Positions 1-5,151 of a stretch of DNA of 5,151 nt are shown here, in pieces (positions within the stretch are counted from its first letter, which is position 1; every line of letters starts with the position of its first letter). The notes below the pieces were generated by a model. That model saw only the letters and a program-made list of their open reading frames with translations. It was not told the origin of the DNA and ran no database searches. The stretch comes from Holophaga sp. (GTDB lineage: Bacteria; Acidobacteriota; Holophagae; Holophagales; Holophagaceae): positions 1-5,151 of the forward strand of contig JAUYES010000558.1 of NCBI GenBank assembly GCA_030691225.1. The letters run 5' to 3'. Made by a program: the position numbers and the translations under genes.

Positions 1-245
1 GGCCCTTCGAAATCGAACAGCACACCATACACATCACCACCAGCGCCGGAATCGGCATTTACCCGGGCCATGGTGAAGATCCAGACACTTTGATCGAACG
101 GGCGGACAGGGCTTTGTACGAAGCCAAGCACGCCGGAAAAAACATCTTTAGGATTTCGCAGACATTGCTGACACCACCGTTATCGCCGTCAGAACCCTTT
201 TCAGGATCGGCTGACCGCTTGGATTCGGACATCGAGTCTGTTTAG
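1..245 (+). CDS. GGDEF-domain diguanylate cyclase, C-terminal fragment (5' end outside window)
   Basis: The frame that begins with the codon at 3-5 is open from the window edge to a TAG at 243-245, giving about 80 residues. The visible part reads SAGIGIYPGHGEDPDTL followed by IERADRALYEAKHAGKN, which is the classic end of a GGDEF domain: the SxGI strand, then the ADxALYxAKxxGKN helix. GGDEF proteins condense two GTP into cyclic di-GMP in the cytoplasm. The GG(D/E)EF catalytic loop and any sensor domain lie upstream and cannot be seen, so activity is unproven. After the domain comes a tail of about 28 residues rich in Ser, Pro and Asp, then the stop, so no EAL domain follows. An HD-GYP response regulator starts 42 bp downstream on the same strand, which suggests a co-transcribed c-di-GMP pair. 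Confidence 0.88.
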   Translation, partial: PFEIEQHTIHITTSAGIGIYPGHGEDPDTLIERADRALYEAKHAGKNIFRISQTLLTPPLSPSEPFSGSADRLDSDIESV

Positions 246-287
246 CGGATCGCCAAGAGTCTTACCCCATAGAAAGCTCTGGTTCTT

Positions 288-1352
288 ATGCTCAATTCCA
301 TCGACATTCTAAATAGCAAACTCCTGATTGTGGACGACCAGGAAACCAACATTCTGCTGCTTCAGAGGATGCTTGGTGGTGCCGGATACGTTTCCATTTC
401 GGCAACCATGAACCCTGGCGAGGTGTGCGACCTCCATCTCAAAAACCGGTACGATCTTATTTTGCTTGATATGCAGATGCCGGGAATGGATGGCTTTCAG
501 GTGATGGAAGGGCTAAAGCAAATTGAGCTAGAGGGCTACCTTCCGGTGCTGGTCATCACGGCTCAACCCGGCCACAAGCTCCATGCGTTACAAATGGGAG
601 CCAAAGATTTTGTCAGCAAACCCTTTGAACTTCCGGAGGTCCTTGCCAGGGTTCACAACATGTTGGAAGTGCGTCTCCTGCAAAAGGAATTGCATCAGTA
701 CAACGAAGTGTTGGAAGAACGGGTGCGAGAGCGAACGGCCGATCTGCAGGCTGGGTATTTGGAAACAATTTTCACGATGACGCGTGCCGCGGAACATAAG
801 GATGAAGACACCGGCGCCCATGTGCAGCGGATTAGCTACTACTGCGTGGCGCTCTCCAGAATGCTGGGCATGGATGAAAAATTTGCGGATCAGATTTTCT
901 TTGCCAGCCCGATGCATGACATTGGAAAAATCGGAATCCCCGACCACATCTTGCTCAAACCTTGTGGGTTCACGCCCGAGGAATGGGAAGTGATGAAGGG
1001 CCATACCATCATGGGGTCGAAGATCCTGGGCAACAGCAAGTCACCCTACTTGATGATGGGAGATGAGATTGCACTCAATCATCATGAGCGATGGAATGGC
1101 GGCGGCTATCCGAATGGAAAAAGTGGGGAGGAAATCCCTCTATCAGCCCGGTTGTTGTATATCTGCGATATCTACGACGCTCTTCGCAGCAAGCGTCCCT
1201 ACAAGGCTGCCTACGATCATTCGAAGGCCGTGAACATCATTACTCAAGGTGATGGCCGCACTCAACCGGAGCATTTCGATCCCGTCGTGTTGAACGCATT
1301 CACGGAAAACCATCTTCTATTTCGGGACATTTTCGAGACGTATTCGGCGTAG
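288..1352 (+). CDS. Two-component response regulator, REC + HD-GYP (c-di-GMP phosphodiesterase)
   Basis: This 354-residue protein is complete. Residues ~10-127 are a receiver domain with the acidic pocket D16/D17, phospho-acceptor D61 (in LLLDMQMPGMDG), T91 and K111 (KPF). Residues ~129-155 form a charged helix, probably a coiled-coil linker. Residues ~156-350 are an HD-GYP domain. Visible ligand-type residues are E169, H178, H210-D211 (MHDIGKIGIPD), K214, H239, H265-H266 (HHERWNGGGYP) and D294 (DIYDAL), followed by RPY at 303-305. The family hydrolyses cyclic di-GMP to pGpG or GMP using a bi- or tri-metal centre. The full motif set predicts an active enzyme controlled by phosphorylation from a histidine kinase not seen here. 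The ATG at 288 is preceded by a weak AGAAAG ribosome site at 271-276. The upstream neighbour is a GGDEF protein, so synthesis and breakdown of the same messenger sit together. Family assignment is very secure; the process it controls is unknown. Confidence 0.96.
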   Translation: MLNSIDILNSKLLIVDDQETNILLLQRMLGGAGYVSISATMNPGEVCDLHLKNRYDLILLDMQMPGMDGFQVMEGLKQIELEGYLPVLVITAQPGHKLHALQMGAKDFVSKPFELPEVLARVHNMLEVRLLQKELHQYNEVLEERVRERTADLQAGYLETIFTMTRAAEHKDEDTGAHVQRISYYCVALSRMLGMDEKFADQIFFASPMHDIGKIGIPDHILLKPCGFTPEEWEVMKGHTIMGSKILGNSKSPYLMMGDEIALNHHERWNGGGYPNGKSGEEIPLSARLLYICDIYDALRSKRPYKAAYDHSKAVNIITQGDGRTQPEHFDPVVLNAFTENHLLFRDIFETYSA

Positions 1353-1375
1353 CGAAGATCCATTTCGAGTGCGGC

Positions 1376-1384
1376 AAGGTTAGG
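1376..1384 (+). promoter_or_regulatory. Ribosome binding site of the YihY-family gene
   Basis: AAGG at 1376-1379 and TAGG at 1381-1384 lie 10 and 5 bases before the ATG at 1390. The first has good spacing for a Shine-Dalgarno site and supports this start. The whole gap from the previous stop is only 37 bases, so there is little room for a separate promoter. Confidence 0.5.
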
Positions 1385-1389
1385 TATCT

Positions 1390-2295
1390 ATGCGGACCAT
1401 TCTTCCTAAGATCAAGATCATTGCGCGTAACCTCGGTGGCCTCTGGTTGGCGTCCATGAAGGCTTGGTTTGACCATCGCGCACCGAGCAAGGGTGCGGCG
1501 CTGGCTTTCTACACGTTGTTTTCGATGGCACCGATCCTGGTACTGGTTGTGGGTGTGGTTGGGTATTTTCTCGGCCACCAAGCCGTGCAGGGGGAGCTCT
1601 TTGATCAACTCAAGGGAATTCTCGGGAGCGCAGGAGCGATGGCTGTTCAGTCTTTAGTGGCTGATGCCCATATGCCTGGAACGGGTCGCACGGCAACGGG
1701 ATTGGCCACGGTCTTGCTTCTGATCGGTGCCACCAGTGTTTTTGCCGAACTCAAGGACAGCCTGGACGAAATATGGAATATACACACACCGGTGCCCACC
1801 GGAATTATGGCAATCATCCGATCGAGAATCCTCTCCTTCGGCCTGGTCCTGGTGGTGGCGTTTTTACTGCTCGTGACCTTGGTTGTAGATGCCGCCATGG
1901 CCTTGGCCGCGAAATTATGGGTTGGGCTTTGGACCCAAGCCTTTCCGCTATTCGCATTCCTATCCCAGGTCTTTTCCTTTTTGGTTATCTCCTGTCTTTT
2001 TGCCGTCATTTTCAAAATGCTTCCCGAGGTCAAGCTCTCCTGGCGCGATGTTTCCATCGGAGCCTTCTCGACCGCCGCCTTGTTCAACCTGGGAAAGTAC
2101 CTGATTGGGGCTTACCTCGGCAACAGCGCGGTTGGGTCGAGCTTCGGCGCGGCGGGCTCCGTGGCCGCTCTGCTGATCTGGGTTTACTATTCCGCCCAGA
2201 TTTTTTTCCTGGGGGCCGAATTCACTCGGGAGTACGCCCTCACCTACGGAAGTCTCTGCGGCCGAGCCCGCAGGGGCGGGACCACGCATTCCTGA
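1390..2295 (+). CDS. YihY/BrkB-family inner-membrane protein (formerly 'ribonuclease BN' family)
   Basis: This 301-residue polytopic membrane protein matches the YihY/virulence factor BrkB family in length and motifs. A short amphipathic N-terminus is followed by GAALAFYTLFSMAPIL (35-50), FAELKDSLDEIWN (118-130), MLPEVKLSWRDVSIGA (210-225) and GSSFGAAGSVAALLIWVYY (249-267), ending in SAQIFFLGAEFTREYA (268-283). About six membrane segments can be read, at roughly 37-61, 102-119, 148-172, 185-208, 222-243 and 254-277, with a basic C-terminal end. The molecular function of the family is not settled. The old name ribonuclease BN was an early misassignment, and a transporter-like role is only proposed. 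The gene follows the HD-GYP regulator by 37 bp and precedes another polytopic protein by about 45 bp, so these genes may be co-transcribed. Family call is secure; function is open. Confidence 0.93.
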   Translation: MRTILPKIKIIARNLGGLWLASMKAWFDHRAPSKGAALAFYTLFSMAPILVLVVGVVGYFLGHQAVQGELFDQLKGILGSAGAMAVQSLVADAHMPGTGRTATGLATVLLLIGATSVFAELKDSLDEIWNIHTPVPTGIMAIIRSRILSFGLVLVVAFLLLVTLVVDAAMALAAKLWVGLWTQAFPLFAFLSQVFSFLVISCLFAVIFKMLPEVKLSWRDVSIGAFSTAALFNLGKYLIGAYLGNSAVGSSFGAAGSVAALLIWVYYSAQIFFLGAEFTREYALTYGSLCGRARRGGTTHS

Positions 2296-2340
2296 AGATG
2301 GATTTCCGCAGTTGGATTGGATTGCCTCGAGACGATTGTG

Positions 2341-3624
2341 ATGCCTGAAAGCATACAAAACACAGACCGAATGCCCTTGTCTGCTTCGCCGAAGGACGAG
2401 GCCTTCGGCGCTGAATCGACAGTGCGGACGGTGCGATTTGAACTCTCGCTCAAAACTATGATCACCATGGTGCTGGTCGGTGTGGGCCTCTGGTTGGTAA
2501 TCCGCTTGGCGCCGGTGCTGCTGGTGTTGGCCATTGCTCTACTCATCGTAGGGACCATGAGTCCCTCGGTCAGCTGGCTGGAGGCTCGGCGCATTCGCCG
2601 AGGTCTGGGTATCAGTCTTATGTTTTCAGCGGTTCTGGTAGGGGCCGTGTTGCTGTTGACCTTAACGATTCCCTCTCTGGTCGCACAGTTGACTGCGCTG
2701 TTTGAGCGGGAACCTGCCTTTCGCAAGGCACTTGCCAACTATCTCAGTCACCACCAACTCAGTGCGCCTCTGGGTGACTGGCTACGGAACCTGAAATACG
2801 GTGGCCTCGGCAGCACCATGGGTGAAACGGCCTTTGCCTATTCGCTACGTCTCTTTGAGATAGCCGCCTATGGGCTTAGTGCGATCTTTCTCGCCCTGTA
2901 CATAATGATCGATCGAGATCGGCTGCGAGGCGGTTTGTTCGCCATCATTCCCCGCGCCTTTCATATTCGTTTATCGCGCGTGATGCTGAACCTGGAAACC
3001 ATCGTGGGGGCTTACATCCGGGGGCAGTTGATCACTAGCTGCATGATTGGGGTGTTTACTTTTATATTGTTGACGGCGTGTGGCGTGGAAAACGCCTTGG
3101 CGCTTGCTGTCTTTGCCGCAATGGCCGATGTATTGCCCTACATCGGTGGGTTTCTTTCCGTGGGGCCAGCGGTGCTCGCTGCCTTGGGGAAAAGCCCCAC
3201 GACCGCCATCATTGTCTTGGTCCTGATGCTTATCTATGAAGAGTTCGAAAGTCGCGTGCTGGTTCCTCGCATTTATGGACGGGCACTGCGCCTGCCCTCA
3301 TCGGTCGTGCTTTTTTCCCTGATGACCGGTGGCATCCTCATGGGCCTAATTGGGGCACTCTTGGCGCTCCCTGTGGCGGCGACGATCATGATGCTGCTCG
3401 AAGAGCTGCGTGTGGAACTTCCCGGCGAACAGGAACAAACCACCGATACGGCCCTGCGAGTTGGAGATGAACTTGCGGAGGAAGAATACGAACGGCGCAC
3501 TGAAGGCGTTGCGGCCCAAGAGGCGGCTGCCATCGCGCTTGAGATCTCGGTGGATCGGAAATTTGACGAGAGTCACCCGTCGGAAGCCGTGATGTCGGAA
3601 CCCGAAGGTGAGGCGAAAATCTAG
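2341..3624 (+). CDS. AI-2E family (PerM/TqsA-like) membrane transporter with acidic C-terminal tail
   Basis: From the ATG at 2341 this is 427 residues. Family features are two early membrane helices (~40-54, 56-74), a third at ~88-110, a soluble stretch (~111-163), a helix ending YIMIDRDRLR (~187-195), then GAYIRGQL (223-230), MADVLPYIGG (261-270), the EEFESRVLVPRIYGRAL segment, and a final membrane region with GALLALPVAATIMMLLEEL (to ~356). AI-2E proteins are inner-membrane exporters or antiporters. The name comes from TqsA and autoinducer-2, but other members move ions, so no substrate is claimed. The last ~67 residues are Glu-rich and cytosolic, extending past the usual end. In-frame starts are TTG 2317, GTG 2338 and ATG 2341. 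I chose ATG because it has a GAG at 2329-2331 with a 9-base gap, while TTG is rare and has no well-placed site. A later ATG at 2458 (residue 40) would fall at the first membrane segment. Downstream is a long non-coding gap. Confidence 0.93.
   Translation: MPESIQNTDRMPLSASPKDEAFGAESTVRTVRFELSLKTMITMVLVGVGLWLVIRLAPVLLVLAIALLIVGTMSPSVSWLEARRIRRGLGISLMFSAVLVGAVLLLTLTIPSLVAQLTALFEREPAFRKALANYLSHHQLSAPLGDWLRNLKYGGLGSTMGETAFAYSLRLFEIAAYGLSAIFLALYIMIDRDRLRGGLFAIIPRAFHIRLSRVMLNLETIVGAYIRGQLITSCMIGVFTFILLTACGVENALALAVFAAMADVLPYIGGFLSVGPAVLAALGKSPTTAIIVLVLMLIYEEFESRVLVPRIYGRALRLPSSVVLFSLMTGGILMGLIGALLALPVAATIMMLLEELRVELPGEQEQTTDTALRVGDELAEEEYERRTEGVAAQEAAAIALEISVDRKFDESHPSEAVMSEPEGEAKI
2387..2410 (+). 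repeat. Perfect 9-bp inverted repeat in the early coding region of the AI-2E gene
   Basis: CGCCGAAGG at 2387-2395 and CCTTCGGCG at 2402-2410 are exact reverse complements with a 6-base loop, in codons 16-24 of the AI-2E gene. In RNA this would be a stable GC-rich hairpin. No T-run follows, so it is not a standard terminator. It may be chance, a translation-modulating hairpin, or a sign that the true start lies further downstream. Confidence 0.5.
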
Positions 3625-3705
3625 CTGGGGTGAACTGGTCTTTTACCGAGGTTGTCGGGATCAATTAGCGCGATTGGAAGCCAAGGAAAGGTGACCGTTT
3701 GGCTG

Positions 3706-3731
3706 CCAGGCCCAATCCTGTTGGGTTCTGG
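3706..3731. repeat. Hairpin in the 3' non-coding region
   Basis: CCCAA (3711-3715) pairs with TTGGG (3721-3725) around a 5-base loop. CCAG (3706-3709) and CTGG (3728-3731) extend the stem past a small internal loop. No T-run follows on either strand, so it is not a terminator by itself. It could protect the 3' end of the AI-2E mRNA, or be incidental. Confidence 0.4.
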
Positions 3732-3735
3732 GTAG

Positions 3736-3773
3736 AAAAAAGCCCAACACACCATCTCAGCGTTGAGCTTTTT
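3736..3773. terminator. Probable bidirectional intrinsic terminator
   Basis: Six A (3736-3741) precede GCCCAAC (3742-3748), a 13-base loop, then GTTGAGC (3762-3768) and five T (3769-3773). On the + strand this is a 7-bp stem with one C-A mismatch and a T-run, about 110 bases after the AI-2E stop. On the - strand the mismatch becomes a G-U pair and six T follow, so the fold is better there. A two-way terminator fits a gap between convergent genes. The loop is long and the stem short, so strength is uncertain. Confidence 0.55.
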
Positions 3774-3887
3774 GCTCCGATATCCCAAGTGATTGGTTTT
3801 GGAATTTTGCCGATGCCACTGCTCACGGTTCTATTTCCTACCTGCTTTCGCCGGTTTTCAACGTTTCCATGGGCGGCAAATTTGGCC

Positions 3888-4064
3888 AAAAAAATCAATT
3901 AGCCAGGATGAAGGGGATGAACAGGATAAAGATAGATAGCGCCTGTGCGTAGCCGGAACGAGTGTCGCTAGTTCTATGGATAGGCCTTCGATATTTAATC
4001 GGAGGATCCGGCTCACGCCGCCTCCCGCTGATCTCATCCCCTTGATCCCCTTCATCCTGGCTAA
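3888..4064 (-). terminator. Fold-back element plus T-run as possible terminator of the GH130 gene
   Basis: On the - strand the GH130 stop (4119-4121) is followed 54 bases later by the fold-back hairpin. Four bases after the base of that hairpin comes a run of seven T (complement of A at 3888-3894). A long stem followed by U-rich RNA resembles an intrinsic terminator, although the stem is far longer than usual and the T-run is slightly offset. On the + strand only four T (4070-4073) follow the other end. Confidence 0.35.
3899..4064. mobile_element. Fold-back (MITE-like) element with ~34-bp terminal inverted repeats
   Basis: The left end (3899-3933) and right end (4031-4064) are inverted copies. 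The outer 20 bases, TTAGCCAGGATGAAGGGGAT, match exactly; the inner ~14 match imperfectly. Between them are 97 bp that fold further. GCGTAGCCGGA (3947-3957) faces its near-complement at 4007-4018, one bulged base apart. At the apex CCTTCGAT (3985-3992) pairs with ATCGGAGG (3998-4005) around a 5-base loop, with one G-U pair. The whole 166 bp can thus form one long interrupted hairpin. There is no transposase frame, so if mobile it would move using enzymes from elsewhere. A TA dinucleotide flanks GCC...GGC at both ends (3900-3901, 4062-4063). This would fit an IS630/mariner-type TA duplication but is also forced by the palindrome. The alternative is a REP-like structured repeat or a large terminator hairpin. 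The inverted repeat itself is certain; mobility is inferred. Confidence 0.7.
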
Positions 4065-4090
4065 AGGGCTTTTCGTGTTTGATTTCTAGG

Positions 4091-4107
4091 AATCCGCATC
4101 TCGGATT
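4091..4107. repeat. Small perfect hairpin just after the GH130 stop
   Basis: AATCCG (4091-4096) and CGGATT (4102-4107) are exact reverse complements with a 5-base loop. On the - strand it begins 11 bases after the GH130 stop codon. No T-run follows in either direction, so it is more likely a 3'-end stabilising hairpin than a terminator, or it may be chance. Confidence 0.35.
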
Positions 4108-4118
4108 GCAACCCGGCC

Positions 4119-5151
4119 TCAGCCCTTCAGTGCCCCCAACAGCTCATCCACGGAAAGGCTCACCATGGTGGATGCGCGATCACTCATCGCGTAGGGAAGA
4201 ATGATTTCGCGACCATGGAGTATGGATCCGCAGCTATAGACCACGTTGGGTACGTAGCCTTCTCTTCCGGTTCCTTCCGGTACCAGCAAGGGCTCACTCA
4301 AGCGTCCGATTACTTTTGTCGGGTCGTGGAGGTCCAGGAGCACCACGCCGATGCAATATTTCCGCATGGGGCCTACGCCATGGGTGAACACGATCCAACC
4401 AGCTTCGGTTTCGATGGGGGAGCCGCAGTTGCCGATTTTGACCGCTTCCCACATTTCTGAAGGCCGCAGCAGAATCTTTGCATCGGCCCAATAGTGGGCG
4501 TTATCGGAAAACATGATGAAGAGGTTTTCGTCATCCTGGCGCGAAAGCATGGCGTAGCAGCCATCGATTCGTCGTGGAAAGAAGGCCATACCCTTGTTCT
4601 GTACGGCGCTGCCATTGAGGGTAAGCACGCGGAAATGGAGGAAGTCCTGGGTTTCGATCAGCTGCGGAAGGATGGCATGTCCGTTGTAGGCCGTATAGGT
4701 GGCGAAATAGGTCACGGTACCGTCGTCGTCCGTGAAACGAACAAAACGCGCGTCCTCAATGCCATTGCTTTCGTTGGGCGATACCGGAAAGATGATGCGC
4801 TCGCTCATCGCCAGGTGTGGTGGAAAGCTCATTTCATAATTGGAGTCGGCCAGCCACTGAATGCAACGGAGGCTGCTGGTGAGGTCTTCCGTGACCGGCA
4901 GCGTTCCGCGGCGAACGCGGAGGACGCTGCGATCAAGTTCCTTGCGGTTGAATCCGTCACCGAGAGGCTTCATGACTGCGGCGGTGTGCCGGTTGTCAAA
5001 ACCCATTTCATGGAGTTTTACGATGAAAGGGCTTTTTTTGTAGCTGGGATTGCTCTCGACCTCCGGCACGCTGACAAAGCGGGAGACGGGAGCAAAGCTG
5101 ATTTCTCCGGTCGGCCCGATCAATCCGGTGCGAAATTCGATGGATGAAATG
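4119..5151 (-). CDS. GH130-family glycosidase/glycoside phosphorylase, 5' end outside window
   Basis: The - strand frame is open from the right edge (codon 5150-5148) to a TGA at 4119-4121, giving 343 visible residues. It starts ISSIEFRTG, so the TTG at 5123-5121 is an internal Leu codon and not a start. Counting from the edge, landmarks are GIEDARF (from 130; the region expected to hold the GH130 catalytic acid Asp), NKGMAFFPRR (from 185), a SRQDDENLFIMFSDN stretch, GNCGSPIETEAGW (from 240), THGVGPMRKY (256-265) and REGYVPNVVYSCG near the end. This is the five-bladed beta-propeller fold of GH130, whose members cleave or phosphorolyse beta-mannosides. The HISSIEFRTG-type segment is typical of longer GH130 proteins with about 150 more N-terminal residues, so the full protein is probably ~480-500 residues. 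Hydrolase or phosphorylase cannot be decided here. No signal peptide region is visible. It faces the AI-2E gene across a 494-bp gap, so it is a separate unit. Confidence 0.92.
   Translation of the reverse strand, partial: ISSIEFRTGLIGPTGEISFAPVSRFVSVPEVESNPSYKKSPFIVKLHEMGFDNRHTAAVMKPLGDGFNRKELDRSVLRVRRGTLPVTEDLTSSLRCIQWLADSNYEMSFPPHLAMSERIIFPVSPNESNGIEDARFVRFTDDDGTVTYFATYTAYNGHAILPQLIETQDFLHFRVLTLNGSAVQNKGMAFFPRRIDGCYAMLSRQDDENLFIMFSDNAHYWADAKILLRPSEMWEAVKIGNCGSPIETEAGWIVFTHGVGPMRKYCIGVVLLDLHDPTKVIGRLSEPLLVPEGTGREGYVPNVVYSCGSILHGREIILPYAMSDRASTMVSLSVDELLGALKG

Larger units (their letters stand above)
3625..3898. other. Non-coding gap between the AI-2E gene and the fold-back element
   Basis: This 274-bp stretch holds no gene I recognise. 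Short frames on both strands (65-77 codons) overlap each other, have no recognisable motifs or ribosome sites, and look like chance. It contains two hairpins in a row: AGCCAA/TTGGCT at 3679-3684 and 3699-3704, then CCAG-G-CCCAA/TTGGG-TT-CTGG at 3706-3731. A terminator-like structure follows at 3736-3773. A 10-bp palindrome (TTTGGCCAAA) sits at 3881-3890, next to a run of seven A at 3888-3894. Confidence 0.6.

Noticed and set aside
1390..2295. Annotation as ribonuclease BN
   Set aside because: The protein is a polytopic membrane protein with no nuclease motif. True RNase BN/Z is a metallo-beta-lactamase-fold enzyme; the label on this family is historical.
1647..2738. Long - strand frames opposite the YihY and AI-2E genes (146, 132 and 164 codons)
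   Set aside because: They are antisense to well-supported membrane-protein genes and show low-complexity Ser/Thr/Arg-rich composition typical of shadow frames.
2341..3624. Autoinducer-2 export as a specific function
   Set aside because: The family name alone does not establish the substrate, and no quorum-sensing genes are in the window.
3665..3902. Overlapping 67- and 77-codon frames on opposite strands in the intergenic gap
   Set aside because: Neither has a family motif or good start signal, they overlap each other, and both cross hairpins and the terminator. I see no support for either as a gene.
3858..4055. 65-codon - strand frame running through the fold-back element
   Set aside because: Its beginning and middle are the inverted-repeat sequence itself, it has no ribosome site or known motif, and the structure of the DNA explains the region better.
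3899..4064. CRISPR array or phase-variable tandem repeat
   Set aside because: The 9-bp units are short, imperfect, contiguous and in inverted arms. There are no spacers and no cas genes.
4494..5147. 217-codon + strand frame opposite the GH130 gene
   Set aside because: It is antisense to a gene with clear GH130 motifs, has no recognisable domain, and is a by-product of codon bias in the real gene.

Overview
The window looks like ordinary chromosome from a Gram-negative-type bacterium of moderate to slightly high GC. No rRNA or phylogenetic marker is present, so the lineage cannot be fixed. A c-di-GMP signalling pair, inner-membrane proteins of the YihY and AI-2E families, and a long-form GH130 glycosidase suggest an environmental bacterium, for example a deltaproteobacterium-like, Acidobacteria, Nitrospirae or PVC-type organism. 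That is only a guess from gene content.

Layout: (1) 1-245, + strand, is the 3' end of a GGDEF (diguanylate cyclase) gene. (2) 288-1352, +, is a complete response regulator with REC, coiled coil and HD-GYP, a predicted c-di-GMP phosphodiesterase. (3) 1390-2295, +, is a YihY/BrkB-family membrane protein. (4) 2341-3624, +, is an AI-2E-family (PerM/TqsA-like) membrane protein with an acidic C-terminal tail. These four genes share a strand with gaps of about 37-45 bp, so they may form one transcription unit. (5) 3625-4118 is a 494-bp non-coding gap between convergent genes. It holds two plain hairpins, a probable bidirectional terminator, and a 166-bp fold-back element with about 34-bp inverted ends made of 9-bp units. 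(6) 4119 to the right edge, - strand, is a GH130 glycosidase/phosphorylase whose 5' end lies outside the window.

How the genes relate: the GGDEF protein should make c-di-GMP and the HD-GYP regulator should break it down under control of a sensor kinase, so genes 1 and 2 form a plausible make/break signalling module. The two membrane proteins have no well-established substrate; their link to the signalling pair is position only. The GH130 enzyme is transcribed towards them and is a separate unit, probably for manno-oligosaccharide or related glycan turnover.

The most unusual item is the fold-back element at 3899-4064. It looks like a MITE-type or REP-like repeat that may also end the GH130 transcript, since a run of seven T follows it on the - strand. 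No new multi-gene system is evident; the genes belong to known families.
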